A stretch of DNA of 64,000 nt. Origin: Treponema sp. GTDB lineage: Bacteria; Spirochaetota; Spirochaetia; Treponematales; Treponemataceae. Below the pieces are notes generated by a model, which saw only the letters and a program-made list of their open reading frames with translations, was not told the DNA's origin and did not search any database. The translations under genes were made by a program, and so were the position numbers. The DNA lies in NCBI GenBank assembly GCA_024402665.1, contig JAKSTI010000002.1, positions 62,001 to 126,000 of the forward strand, read 5' to 3'. Shown in pieces: positions 45,361 through 54,623 of this stretch. Position 1 is the stretch's first letter. Each line of letters opens with the position of its first letter.

Positions 45361-46986
45361 ATGGCAAAACAGTTGATGTTTAGTGAAGATGCCCGCAAAA
45401 AACTTTTAAGCGGTGTTGAACAGATTTCTAAAGCAGTAAAAACAACTTTGGGACCTTGTGGCCGTATGGTTATGATGGACAAAAAATACGGTTCACCTGT
45501 TATTACAAAAGACGGTGTTTCAGTTGCTAAGGAAATTGAACTTGCAGATCCTTTTGAAAACATGGGCGCTCAGTTTGTTCGTGAAGTTGCTTCAAAAACA
45601 AATGACGATGCAGGTGATGGTACAACAACAGCTACAGTTCTTTCATACGCATTAGTTCGTGAAGGTGTAAAATCAGTTGCTGCTGGTATGACTCCAATTG
45701 AAATCAAACGCGGTATGGATAAGGCTGTTAAAATTGCAGTTGAAGAAATTAAAAAGAACGCAAAACCTGTAAAAGGTGCTGATGATATTACAAACATCGC
45801 TACAATTTCTGCTAATAACGATCCAGAAATTGGTAAAATGCTTGCTGATGCTATTGAAAAAGTAGGAAAAGACGGCGTTATTACAGTAGAAGAATCTAAA
45901 AACATGGAAATGACTGTTGATACAGTAGAAGGTATGCAGTTTGACCGTGGATACATTTCATCTTACTTTGTAACAGACCGCGAAAGAATGGAAGCTTCTT
46001 ATAATGATGCTTTTGTTTTGATTTATGACAAAAAGATTTCTGCCATGAAAGATCTTCTTCCAATTTTGGAACAGGTTGCTAATGCGGGTCGTGCTTTAGT
46101 TATTATCTGTGAAGATGTTGATGGTGAAGCTCTTACAACTTTAGTTTTGAATACAATCCGTGGAACAATCAAATGTTGTGCTGTTAAAGCTCCAGGATTT
46201 GGTGACCGCCGTAAGGATATGCTCCAGGATATCGCTATTTTGACAGGTGCAACTGTAGTTAGCGAAGAAGTTGGTCTTAAACTTGAAACTTCTGGAATTG
46301 AAGTTCTTGGTCAGGCAAAATCTATTAAAATTGACAAAGATAATACAACAATCGTTGGTGGTGCTGGTGAAGCAAAAGCTATTAAAGACCGTGTTGAAGA
46401 AATTAAAACTGCAATCGGTAAATCAACATCTACTTATGATAAAGAACAGCTTCAGAAACGCCTTGCTAAACTTTCTGGTGGTGTAGCAGTAATCAACGTT
46501 GGTGCTAACACAGAAACAGAAATGAAAGAAATGAAGTTCCGCGTAGAAGATACAATTGCTGCTACACGTGCTGCTTTGGAAGAAGGTATTGTTTCTGGTG
46601 GTGGTATGGCTCTTATTGAAGCTTCAAAAGCTTTGGCAGAAATGCCAGCTGACCTTACAGAAGATGAAAAGGTTGGATTTAAGATTGTTCGCCGTGCTTT
46701 GGAAGAACCAATTCGTCAGATTGCTGAAAATGCAGGTCTTGATGGTGCTGTTATTGCAGAACGCGCTAAAAATGAAAAGAAAGGTGTTGGTTTCAATGCC
46801 CGCACTAATGAATGGGTAAACATGCTTGAAGCAGGTATTATTGACCCAGCTAAAGTAACTTGTTCAGCTTTGAAGAACGCTGCATCAGTTGCCGGAACAC
46901 TTTTGACAACAGAATGTGCAATTACAGACATTCCAGAACCAAAAGCCCCAGCAGCCCCAGCTCCAGACATGGGTGGAATGTACTAA
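45361..46986 (+). CDS. groEL: Chaperonin GroEL
   Basis: 60-kDa chaperonin that folds proteins in an ATP-driven cavity. The 541-aa sequence has [15 protein letters not shown], the ATP-binding [14 protein letters not shown] and [14 protein letters not shown], and ends with PAPDMGGMY, a shortened Gly-Met tail. No groES lies beside it. There is no CIRCE element (TTAGCACTC inverted repeat) upstream, so it is not under obvious HrcA control. A GAGG ribosome site precedes the ATG and a strong terminator follows. Confidence 0.98.
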   Translation: MAKQLMFSEDARKKLLSGVEQISKAVKTTLGPCGRMVMMDKKYGSPVITKDGVSVAKEIELADPFENMGAQFVREVASKTNDDAGDGTTTATVLSYALVREGVKSVAAGMTPIEIKRGMDKAVKIAVEEIKKNAKPVKGADDITNIATISANNDPEIGKMLADAIEKVGKDGVITVEESKNMEMTVDTVEGMQFDRGYISSYFVTDRERMEASYNDAFVLIYDKKISAMKDLLPILEQVANAGRALVIICEDVDGEALTTLVLNTIRGTIKCCAVKAPGFGDRRKDMLQDIAILTGATVVSEEVGLKLETSGIEVLGQAKSIKIDKDNTTIVGGAGEAKAIKDRVEEIKTAIGKSTSTYDKEQLQKRLAKLSGGVAVINVGANTETEMKEMKFRVEDTIAATRAALEEGIVSGGGMALIEASKALAEMPADLTEDEKVGFKIVRRALEEPIRQIAENAGLDGAVIAERAKNEKKGVGFNARTNEWVNMLEAGIIDPAKVTCSALKNAASVAGTLLTTECAITDIPEPKAPAAPAPDMGGMY

Positions 46987-47016
46987 GTAATAGTTAATTT
47001 AGTATTTAATTAGGAG

Positions 47017-47053
47017 ACGCTCTCTGAATTATTGGATTCGGAGGGCGTTTTTT
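47017..47053 (+). terminator. Intrinsic terminator after groEL
   Basis: ACGCTCTCTGAAT pairs with ATTCGGAGGGCGT over 13 positions (two wobble pairs) around a 6-nt loop and is followed by a T-run. Confidence 0.93.
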
Positions 47054-47084
47054 GTTTTAACATAAAAAAAAGTAAAAATTTTAG

Positions 47085-47096
47085 TTAAACGGTTAA
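47085..47096. promoter_or_regulatory. Candidate LacI-family operator upstream of the sugar transporter
   Basis: TTAAACGGTTAA is a near-palindrome with a central CG, the shape of LacI-family operators. It lies 24 bases before a TATAAT box (47120-47125) upstream of the binding-protein gene. A LacI regulator is encoded at 53577-54617 in the same cluster. The link is inference. Confidence 0.4.
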
Positions 47097-47119
47097 TATA
47101 TAGGTAAAACCCCCTATGG

Positions 47120-47125
47120 TATAAT
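47120..47125 (+). promoter_or_regulatory. -10 box of the sugar transporter operon
   Basis: A perfect TATAAT about 87 bases before the binding-protein ATG. No good -35 hexamer lies 16-18 bases upstream, which would fit a promoter that needs an activator. Confidence 0.5.
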
Positions 47126-47212
47126 TTTTCATTCGGGTTGAAAATTAATGTTATGAGTTGAGTAGTGTCTACATTACTCGAACTGCTATTTTCATATAAG
47201 GAGAAAAAATTT

Positions 47213-48925
47213 ATGAAAAAGTTACTTTTGATTGCACAGGCTGCTTTGTTAGCTTTGTGTTTAATCGGATGTAAAGGAAATGATTCAGCTAAAAAGAATT
47301 TGAACATTTCTGTATTTACAATCCAGCAGCGCCAGCAGCCACCTGCTGACAACCGCGATTACAAATGGATCGAAGAAACATTTGGCGTTACATTCAACTG
47401 GGATATCTTAGTTGGTGATAAAGACCAGAAAATTGGTGTACTTATCGCTTCTGGTGACCTCCCTGATCTCGTTGAAGTAGACTCAGAAAAATTCCAGGGT
47501 GCTGGATGTCTTATCGATATTAAAGACTATGTTGAAAAGAACTGTCCTAATATCATGAAAAACTATGCATCAGTTTGGAAGCAGGTTGTTTACCAGGATT
47601 CTGAAAAAGATGAAAATGGTAACATCACAAAAGCTCACGTATATTCTTTACCAAACTATGGTTCATACACAGGTGCAAACCAGAACACAGGTTACAACCA
47701 GAACGCATTCTGGATTCAGAAACGTGTTCTTAAAGAATTTGGATATCCAAAAGTAACAACTGTTGATCAGTACTTCGACTTACTCGAAGCTTATGTTAAA
47801 AAATATCCAGAAACAGACGGTGCAAAAACAATTCCATTCTCAATCATCACAGCTGACTGGGAAGCATTCAACCTTTGGAACCCACCTGCATTCTTGTCAG
47901 GTTATCCAAACGATGGTAACGGACACGTTGTTGCAAACGCTGACGGAACATACACATATGTTGATAACTTTGCTGATGACAATGCTAAACTCTGGTTCTC
48001 AAAAGCTAATGGTTACTTCAACCGTGGTTTGATTGACCCAGCTTCATTCACAGATAACCGTGACCAGTACTATGCTAAGATCGCTCAGGGTCGTGTACTT
48101 GGTATGTTCATCCAGGGATGGCAGTTCATGTACGATGCAGAAAACACAATCCGTTCTTCTGGACACATCGAAAGAACATATGCTCCACTTCCTGTAGTAT
48201 TTGATGAATCAATCAGACCTCACTACCGTGACTTGGATCTTCCAAACTTACAGCGTGGTTATGGTTTCACAGTAAAATGTGGAGAAAAGAAAGCTCATCA
48301 GATCTTGGACTTCATCAACGAAGTACTCGAAGAAAAAAATCAGAAGAGACTTTACTGGGGTCTCGAAGGCGAAGATTACTTAATCGATGCTGACGGATCA
48401 GTAACAGGTTCAAAAGGTGCTCCATACAGAACAGACAAACAGCGTGCAGATCAGAAAGATAACAACTGGGTTTTGAAAAACAAGGCTCAGCTCTTTACTG
48501 AAGAATGTCCAAAATGGGAAGGATCTTACCCAGATGGTTACTCAACAACATTGGCTAACCTCCCATGGGAATTCGCTCTTGAAATGGAAGACATTGACCG
48601 TGAAATCTTCAAAGCTTACGATATCGGTTCTTACGCTCAGCTCGTTGACAAAAACCCACCTGCAAATGCTGGTTGGTACCCAATGTGGCAGTGTAACCCA
48701 TCTGCTGAAAAAGGTGGATTCGAACGTGAAGCTGCTGAAGCTATGACTGGATTCGAAACACTCCAGAGAAAATATCTCCCACAGATGATCATGGGCAAAC
48801 CTGCTGACTTCGAAAAAACATGGAACGAATATGCAACTCAGATGGTTCCACTTACAGAAGTATACAACAAATTCATGCAGGGCGAACTTGATGCTCGTGT
48901 AGCAAACTTTGGTGGACTTCAGTAA
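47213..48925 (+). CDS. ABC transporter sugar-binding lipoprotein (LplA/LipO-like)
   Basis: Extracellular solute-binding protein, family 1, which captures an oligosaccharide or sugar outside the inner membrane. Signal MKKLLLIAQAALLALCLIGC ends in lipobox LIGC. The mature protein of about 550 aa has the fold's WIEETFGVTFNWDI and LPDLVEVDSEKFQGAG segments and an aromatic-rich C-terminal half. I chose the ATG at 47213, with AGGAG at good spacing, over an upstream in-frame ATG at 47165. Two permease genes follow after a terminator; no ATPase gene is present, so a shared MsmX-like ATPase is likely. Codons such as CTC are more frequent here than in neighbours, fitting high expression. Confidence 0.92.
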   Translation: MKKLLLIAQAALLALCLIGCKGNDSAKKNLNISVFTIQQRQQPPADNRDYKWIEETFGVTFNWDILVGDKDQKIGVLIASGDLPDLVEVDSEKFQGAGCLIDIKDYVEKNCPNIMKNYASVWKQVVYQDSEKDENGNITKAHVYSLPNYGSYTGANQNTGYNQNAFWIQKRVLKEFGYPKVTTVDQYFDLLEAYVKKYPETDGAKTIPFSIITADWEAFNLWNPPAFLSGYPNDGNGHVVANADGTYTYVDNFADDNAKLWFSKANGYFNRGLIDPASFTDNRDQYYAKIAQGRVLGMFIQGWQFMYDAENTIRSSGHIERTYAPLPVVFDESIRPHYRDLDLPNLQRGYGFTVKCGEKKAHQILDFINEVLEEKNQKRLYWGLEGEDYLIDADGSVTGSKGAPYRTDKQRADQKDNNWVLKNKAQLFTEECPKWEGSYPDGYSTTLANLPWEFALEMEDIDREIFKAYDIGSYAQLVDKNPPANAGWYPMWQCNPSAEKGGFEREAAEAMTGFETLQRKYLPQMIMGKPADFEKTWNEYATQMVPLTEVYNKFMQGELDARVANFGGLQ

Positions 48926-48957
48926 TTTATAAACAACAGTTTGTAAATTGTTGGAAT

Positions 48958-48988
48958 GAACGGCGGGATATTTAATATTCTGCTGTTC
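48958..48988 (+). other. RNA hairpin in the 3' leader between binding protein and permease
   Basis: GAACGGCGGGATAT pairs with ATATTCTGCTGTTC along 14 positions (three wobbles) with a TTA loop. No T-run follows it directly. It precedes the terminator and may protect the binding-protein mRNA end from exonucleases. Confidence 0.55.
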
Positions 48989-48995
48989 AAGGTTA

Positions 48996-49032
48996 AAATC
49001 CACAGTATTTTTTTTACTGTGGATTTTTTTTT
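48996..49032 (+). terminator. Intrinsic terminator between binding protein and permease genes
   Basis: A perfect 12-bp stem AAATCCACAGTA / TACTGTGGATTT, with a T-rich 7-nt loop and a T-run after it. It would give more binding-protein than permease mRNA. Confidence 0.9.
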
Positions 49033-49058
49033 CGATTTCAAAAAAAACGGGTGTTTTT

Positions 49059-50018
49059 ATGAAAAATAAAAAAACTGAAGAGACAGTTTTAGCAACTGCC
49101 TCAAATAGAAAAAGTGCTTGGCAGAGATTAGGCAAACAGAAAATGCTTATTCTTATGTCATTACCTTTTGTCCTTTACATGATATTGTTCAGATATGTCC
49201 CACTCTGGGGATGGACAATGGCATTCCAGGATTATTCACCATATAAGAAATTTGCTGATCAGACTTGGGTTGGTTGGCACTGGTTCCAGGAACTTTTCAA
49301 GAGCAAGGAATTCTTGTTATCTTTAAGAAATACAATCTGTATGAGTTTGATTAGTACAGTTCTTGGATACATTACTGCTATTGTTATTGCCGTATTCTTG
49401 AACGAAGTACGACATGTCGGAATTAAAAGATTCGTTCAGACTGTTTCTTATCTTCCACACTTCCTTTCGTGGATTATTGTAACAAGTTTAGTTGCGAATG
49501 TACTTTCTGTTGAAGACGGAATTTTAAATAATATTTTAATGTCGTTGAAAATCATCGATGCTCCTATAAGTTGGATTTCAGTTCCAAGATATTTCTGGAA
49601 TATCATAGGTTGGACTTATGTATGGAAGGAAGTAGGTTGGAATACAATCGTTTACCTTGGTGCTATGACTGCTATTGACCCTTGTTTGTACGAAGCAGCT
49701 CAGATTGATGGTTGTGGACGTTTAAGAAAAATCTGGCACATCACTTTGCCAGGAATCAAATCAACAATCATTATTATGATGATTATGTCTGCCGGACATA
49801 TTTTGGATGCTAACTTCGAAATGCCATACCTCTTGAAGAATGGTATGATTGAAGATGTAGCTAACACAATTGATATTTACGTATTGAAGTACGGTTTCAA
49901 ATTGTCTAATTACTCATTAGCAACTGCTGCCGGTATCTTCAAAAATGCAGTAAATATTCTTCTCTTAATTGCAGCAAATACTATTGCTAAGAAGAGTGGT
50001 GAAGAGAGGTTAATATAA
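49059..50018 (+). CDS. Sugar ABC transporter permease, LplB/UgpA-type
   Basis: Inner-membrane permease of 319 aa with six predicted membrane segments; the first is MLILMSLPFVLYMILF. The conserved cytoplasmic EAA loop is EAAQIDGCGRLRKIWHITLPGI near residue 210, which docks the ATPase. The N-terminal tail of about 25 residues is polar. It overlaps the second permease by one base (TAATG). It transports the ligand of the upstream binding protein. Confidence 0.93.
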   Translation: MKNKKTEETVLATASNRKSAWQRLGKQKMLILMSLPFVLYMILFRYVPLWGWTMAFQDYSPYKKFADQTWVGWHWFQELFKSKEFLLSLRNTICMSLISTVLGYITAIVIAVFLNEVRHVGIKRFVQTVSYLPHFLSWIIVTSLVANVLSVEDGILNNILMSLKIIDAPISWISVPRYFWNIIGWTYVWKEVGWNTIVYLGAMTAIDPCLYEAAQIDGCGRLRKIWHITLPGIKSTIIIMMIMSAGHILDANFEMPYLLKNGMIEDVANTIDIYVLKYGFKLSNYSLATAAGIFKNAVNILLLIAANTIAKKSGEERLI

Positions 50019-50950
50019 TGGCAAACGATTTCGCAGTTAAAACAAGAAAAACACAGGTAAATAACTTCATTTTTGATGCAATTATTTACATTACTTTATT
50101 ATTTGTTGTTATTGTAACACTTTATCCATTTTTGAATACAATCGCTGTTTCTTTCAACGATGGTTTGGATTCTCTTATTGGTGGTATTAAGTTATGGCCT
50201 CGTAAGTTTACATGGCAGAACTATAAATCACTGTTTATCACAAACTACATTTTCAAAGCTGGTGTTATTTCAGTAACACGTACAATTATTCAGACAGTAT
50301 TGAACGTATTCTGTACATCTTTACTTGCATACGCTTTAAGCCGCAAAGAATTTGTAATCAGAAAACCTCTTACAACTGTAATTGTAATTTCTATGTATGT
50401 TAATGCAGGTTTGATCCCAGGCTACATGCTTATTAAAAACCTTCATATGGTAAATACATACGCTGTTTACATTGTTCCAAACTTAATTGATGCATTCAAC
50501 TTCATTCTTGTAAGAACTTACATCAATGGTTTGCCAGACAGCTTTGTTGAATCAGCTCGTATTGATGGTGCTCATGAATTCAAAATCTTCTTGTCTATCA
50601 TTATGCCTTTGATTGTTCCTTCGGTAGCTATGACTTGTTTGTTCGTTGCTGTAGGTGCATGGAACAGCTGGTTTGATACTTATTTGTATAACTCTTCAAA
50701 ACAGTCTTTACATTCATTGCAGTACGTACTTATGAGTTTCTTGAACGCTTCACAGAACCAGAGTAACTCTGCTGCCGATGCCAATGCTATGGCTGTTGCT
50801 GCTGCTGGTGGTGGTGCAAGTGCAATGGTTACTCCAATCAGTATCCGTGCTTCTATTACTGTAGTAGCTACATTACCTATCCTTGTTGTTTACCCATTCG
50901 TACAGAAGTACTTCGTTGTTGGTATGACAATTGGTGGTGTAAAAGAATAG
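50018..50950 (+). CDS. Sugar ABC transporter permease, LplC/UgpE-type
   Basis: Second inner-membrane permease, 310 aa and six predicted segments; the first is AIIYITLLFVVIVTLYPFLN. The EAA loop is ESARIDGAHEFKIFLSIIMPLI. Before the last segment lies an Ala/Asn/Gly-rich insert (SNSAADANAMAVAAAGGGAS) of the type seen in this permease family. The final nine codons and stop (GMTIGGVKE) are copied in a 131-bp tandem repeat directly downstream. Confidence 0.93.
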   Translation: MANDFAVKTRKTQVNNFIFDAIIYITLLFVVIVTLYPFLNTIAVSFNDGLDSLIGGIKLWPRKFTWQNYKSLFITNYIFKAGVISVTRTIIQTVLNVFCTSLLAYALSRKEFVIRKPLTTVIVISMYVNAGLIPGYMLIKNLHMVNTYAVYIVPNLIDAFNFILVRTYINGLPDSFVESARIDGAHEFKIFLSIIMPLIVPSVAMTCLFVAVGAWNSWFDTYLYNSSKQSLHSLQYVLMSFLNASQNQSNSAADANAMAVAAAGGGASAMVTPISIRASITVVATLPILVVYPFVQKYFVVGMTIGGVKE

Positions 50951-51216
50951 CATTGAATTTACATATGCCATTTGTATTAATGGGGACTAAAGCCGTCCCC
51001 ATTACCCCCTGCTGAAAAGGAAATTGTGCTGGCGCACAATAGATTAGAGTAGGTATGACAATTGGTGGTGTAAAAGAATAGCATTGAATTTACATATTCC
51101 ATTTGTATTAATGGGGACTAAAGCCGTCCCCATTACCCCCTGCTGAAAAGGAAATTGTGCTGGCGCACAATAGATTAGAGTAGGTATGACAATTGGTGGT
51201 GTAAAAGAATAGCATT
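50921..51216 (+). repeat. 131-bp tandem duplication, 2.26 copies, starting inside the permease gene
   Basis: Copy 1 is 50921-51051, copy 2 is 51052-51182, and a 34-base partial copy 3 is 51183-51216. Copies 1 and 2 differ only at one base (G at 50967, T at 51098). Each unit carries the last nine codons and stop of the permease, then a perfect 9-bp hairpin AATGGGGAC / GTCCCCATT (50979-51003 in copy 1) and a 7-bp hairpin ATTGTGC / GCACAAT (51023-51040). The rest of 50951-51320 is free of genes. Confidence 0.95.
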
Positions 51217-51265
51217 ATATTTTAGATCTGGTTATTTTTTTACCGGGAATAGATTAATGTATACT

Positions 51266-51298
51266 AAAAAAGGACTGTTATTCTGGCAGTCCTTTTTT
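51266..51298 (+). terminator. Intrinsic terminator of the transporter operon
   Basis: AAAAAAGGACTG and CAGTCCTTTTTT form a 12-bp stem with a 9-nt loop; T-runs exist on both strands, so it could work in both directions. Confidence 0.9.
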
Positions 51299-51320
51299 GT
51301 TGACTAAGAGGTGTTCTTAA

Positions 51321-52223
51321 GTGAAAAAAGCATTAAGTATTTTGATGTCTTTATTTTTTGTTTTTTTAGCAGCAAGTTGCTCTAAAAAAATTGATGACGG
51401 TTTTGTTTTTGTTGAAGGCGGAGTTTTTACAATGGGTAATAATTCTGTTCAGCTGCCATCAGATTATTATAAACACCAGGAACATCAGGTGGAAATTTCA
51501 AGCTTTTTTATTTCATCCCTTGAAGTTACACAAAAAGATTTTTTAGAAATAATGGGATTTAATCCAAGTTATTTTCAGGGTGATTCAGATGATGTAATTG
51601 TTTCTGAAAATGAAATTCAGGATATGCGTCCGGTTGAAAAGGTTACCTGGCGTGATGCTGTTGTTTTTTGTAATAAATTAAGCATTTTAAAAGAAATAAA
51701 ACCTTACTACTATATAGAAAAAGATAATAAAAAAATCACAGATCCTGCATTGTGGGAATCTGATGATGAAATTAAATGTGAAATCAAATCAAAAGGTTAT
51801 AGATTATTAACAGAAGCTGAATGGGAATATGCTGCAAATGGGGGAAATAAATCTTCAGGATTTACAGGGGCAGGATATAATAGTTCAGAGGAAGCAGTTC
51901 AGTATGGATGGATTGCTGAAAATTCAAAAAAGCGAACTCATCAGGTTGGTATTCTAAAATCAAATGAACTGGGCATTTATGATATGTCTGGTAATGTGTG
52001 GGAATGGTGCTGGGACTGGTTTGATGATGATTTTTATGAATCGTCAGAGGCTGTATTAAAAAATGCAGCTGGTCCATCATATGGGGAATTAAAATCAGGT
52101 CGCGGTTCAGATTGGGATGAAACGGCAGAATATTCTTACAATTGTGTAAGAGGTGCTTCTTCTCCTGATTCTGCAACTCGATTTGGTGGTTTTAGAATTG
52201 GTCGCAATTCAAATAAAAAATAA
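51321..52223 (+). CDS. SUMF1/formylglycine-generating-enzyme-like lipoprotein
   Basis: A 300-aa lipoprotein with signal ending in lipobox AASC, followed by a full SUMF1 domain: FVEGGVFTMGNN, FFISSLEVTQKDFLEIM, RPVEKVTWRDAVVFCNKLS, YRLLTEAEWEYAANGG, LGIYDMSGNVWEWCWDWF, and the C-terminal CVRGASSPDSATRFGGFRIG. Most bacterial lipoproteins of this type are binding or structural proteins and not sulfatase activators; no sulfatase gene is nearby. The start is GTG at 51321, with AAGAGG upstream. It is the first gene after the transporter terminator. Confidence 0.88.
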   Translation: MKKALSILMSLFFVFLAASCSKKIDDGFVFVEGGVFTMGNNSVQLPSDYYKHQEHQVEISSFFISSLEVTQKDFLEIMGFNPSYFQGDSDDVIVSENEIQDMRPVEKVTWRDAVVFCNKLSILKEIKPYYYIEKDNKKITDPALWESDDEIKCEIKSKGYRLLTEAEWEYAANGGNKSSGFTGAGYNSSEEAVQYGWIAENSKKRTHQVGILKSNELGIYDMSGNVWEWCWDWFDDDFYESSEAVLKNAAGPSYGELKSGRGSDWDETAEYSYNCVRGASSPDSATRFGGFRIGRNSNKK

Positions 52224-52242
52224 ATACAAAAAGTAGAGAATT

Positions 52243-53568
52243 ATGTTTTACGTAGATTTTTTGAATCCCTTTGTTTTAATTTTCTTAATTGGAACTGTTG
52301 TTAGTTTTATAATCAATCATGTTTTGGAATTTCTTGACTATAAATCAAGAGTAAAAAATGGAGGAAAAATCCCTGAGGTTTTGCAGGATATTCCTCTTGC
52401 ATCTGAAACTTTTGATTCTAAGAAACTTGCAGATATCTGTTCTTATGAAAATGCAAAGTATTTTTTGTGGATTCCTTCTTCAATCTGCAATTTTCTATTA
52501 ACTGTGGCACTTATTTTGTTTGGATTTTACCCAAAAATCATGTCATTAATAATATCCGTTACTGGTTTTCCATCAACAATAGGTTCTGGCTTTTTGTGTT
52601 TCTTTTTGTTCATGATCATCAGTTCTTTGCCATCAGACTTTCTTTCTGTGCCATTTGAATTGTATAAGGAATTTGTTCTTGAAAAGAAATTCGGTTTTTC
52701 AAAAATGACATTAAAATTATGGATTTCTGATCAGATTAAAAATCTTGTTATGAGCTTGATTCTGTCTGCACTTCTTACAATTGCTGCATCTGTGTTCTTT
52801 ATAAAATTCCCGGAAAGCTGGTGGCTCATTCTTGCAATCACACTTATGGCTTTTACTTTCCTGATGCAGATAATCTATCCAAAATTTATTGCTCCTTTAT
52901 TTAATAAATTTGAACCTTTACCAGAGGGCGAATTAAAAGACAAGATTTCTGCGATTCTTGAAAAAACAGGTTTTAAGAACGACGGGCTTTTTGTAATGGA
53001 TGCTTCAAAAAGAAGTGGTCACAGTAATGCATATTTTTCTGGTTTTGGTAAGGCCAAAAGAATTGTTTTATATGATACATTAATCAATTCAATGACAAGC
53101 GATGAACTCTCTAGCGTTTTGGGACATGAACTTGGCCATTTTAAATTAAAGCATATTGCCAAGCGTTTATTAATGCTCATTCCACTTGATTTCCTTGTTT
53201 TGTTTGCGTTGTATAAATTAGCACAATTACCTTCTTTGTATGAGGGATTTGGTTTCAGATATTTACCAGAACAAATCAGTTCTGTTCAATTTTTGGGATT
53301 ATTTCTTGCTATATTAATATGGGGAAGCATTTCAGAGATTTTTTCACCTTTATCAAATTTGTCTTCACGAAAACATGAATTTCAGGCAGACAGATTTGCA
53401 GCAGAAGTTTGTGGAACCGCAGAACATTTGATTACTGGACTGATTAAATTAAACAGTGAAAATCTTTCTGAATTGTTCCCTCCAAAAATATATGTGTTCT
53501 GGAATTTTTCACATCCAACACTTGTAGAACGAGTTAAAGCGCTTAAGGATCTGGAAAAAAGGAGTTAG
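52243..53568 (+). CDS. M48-family membrane protease (Ste24-type)
   Basis: Multi-pass zinc protease of 441 aa. Several membrane segments (for example PFVLIFLIGTVVSFIINHVL and WWLILAITLMAFTFLM) surround the active site VLGHELGHFKLKHI (HELGH near residue 294), with the third ligand Glu in RKHEFQADRFAAEV. The layout and length match the CAAX prenyl protease 1/Ste24 group. In bacteria these enzymes handle membrane-protein quality control; the substrate is unknown. LacI gene follows after eight bases. Confidence 0.93.
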   Translation: MFYVDFLNPFVLIFLIGTVVSFIINHVLEFLDYKSRVKNGGKIPEVLQDIPLASETFDSKKLADICSYENAKYFLWIPSSICNFLLTVALILFGFYPKIMSLIISVTGFPSTIGSGFLCFFLFMIISSLPSDFLSVPFELYKEFVLEKKFGFSKMTLKLWISDQIKNLVMSLILSALLTIAASVFFIKFPESWWLILAITLMAFTFLMQIIYPKFIAPLFNKFEPLPEGELKDKISAILEKTGFKNDGLFVMDASKRSGHSNAYFSGFGKAKRIVLYDTLINSMTSDELSSVLGHELGHFKLKHIAKRLLMLIPLDFLVLFALYKLAQLPSLYEGFGFRYLPEQISSVQFLGLFLAILIWGSISEIFSPLSNLSSRKHEFQADRFAAEVCGTAEHLITGLIKLNSENLSELFPPKIYVFWNFSHPTLVERVKALKDLEKRS

Positions 53569-53576
53569 TTTTAATT

Positions 53577-54617
53577 ATGATTTCATTAAAAGAGATTGCA
53601 AAACAGTGTGGTGTTTCAGTTGCTACTGTTTCAAATATTATTAATGGTAAAACAAACGTTGGTGAAGAAACTCGCGCCAGAATTCTTAAAGTGATTGAGG
53701 AAACCGGATACGCACCAAACTATATGGCAAGAGGATTGCGGGCAACTAAGACTCAGACAATCGGACTTATAATAGATGATATTACTTCTTTTGGTACTCC
53801 AGATTTGATTGAAGGAATTATGGGGTATTTTGAAAAGACAGGAAATAAAGTAGTTTTTGAAAATCTGCGTGTATATTCAAAATGGCCTGCAGATTATCAG
53901 AATGGAACAGAAGCTTTTGTAAAGGCAGTTAATGCAGCAATTTCACAGCTTCTTGCAATTAAAGTTGATGGAATCATTTATATTTCTGCTCATGGTCGTG
54001 TAATTAATTATGTTTCGAATTTTACAAGCGTTCCTTTTGTAATTTGCTATGGAAGTTCAGATGTTCCGGATGTGCCTTATGTTTGTATTGATGATGTAAA
54101 ATCTTCTTATGATCTGGTTGAATATTTGATTTCTGAAGGAATGACAAAATTTGGTGTAATTGCCAGTTCAAAAGCGAATATTCATGGTAAAGAACGATTA
54201 GACGGTTATAAGATGGCCATGGAAAAAAATAACATTGCAATTGATGAAAAATACATTGTTATTGGAAAGTGGGATAGAAAAACCGGTTATGAATGTTGTG
54301 CTGAATTATTTGAAAAAGGTTTTCATAATGAAAGCGGCAAGAAAGTAATTTTCTGCTTTAATGATTTGATGGCTGCCGGTGTTTATGATTATCTGAATGA
54401 AAAAAATATTAAAATTGGTGAAGAAATCAGTGTTGTAGGTTTTGATGATCGTGAAATTGCAGCTTTTGTAAATCCACCATTAACAACAATGGCAATTCCT
54501 TTGCACGAAATTGGAACAAAATCTGCAGAAATGCTTGTTAATAAAATAAACGGCACAGAACTGGAAAAAAATAATTTCTCAATTCCATGCCGTCTTATCA
54601 AACGTAAGTCTGTTTGA
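53577..54617 (+). CDS. LacI-family transcriptional regulator
   Basis: Sugar-responsive DNA-binding repressor of 346 aa. The N-terminal helix-turn-helix is SLKEIAKQCGVSVATVSNII with the hinge helix YAPNYMARGLRATKT, and the effector domain runs from QTIGLIIDDITS to the C-terminus (VVGFDDREIAAFVNPPLTTM). It ends a cluster that begins with an Lpl-type sugar transporter, so it may regulate that operon; a candidate operator is at 47085-47096. The stop is six bases from the stop of a convergent gene. Confidence 0.95.
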   Translation: MISLKEIAKQCGVSVATVSNIINGKTNVGEETRARILKVIEETGYAPNYMARGLRATKTQTIGLIIDDITSFGTPDLIEGIMGYFEKTGNKVVFENLRVYSKWPADYQNGTEAFVKAVNAAISQLLAIKVDGIIYISAHGRVINYVSNFTSVPFVICYGSSDVPDVPYVCIDDVKSSYDLVEYLISEGMTKFGVIASSKANIHGKERLDGYKMAMEKNNIAIDEKYIVIGKWDRKTGYECCAELFEKGFHNESGKKVIFCFNDLMAAGVYDYLNEKNIKIGEEISVVGFDDREIAAFVNPPLTTMAIPLHEIGTKSAEMLVNKINGTELEKNNFSIPCRLIKRKSV

Positions 54618-54623
54618 AATTAA

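Noticed and set aside
51321-52223. SUMF1-like lipoprotein as a sulfatase-activating enzyme
   Set aside because: It has a lipobox, no sulfatase gene lies nearby, and the conserved catalytic Cys pair could not be identified by eye.
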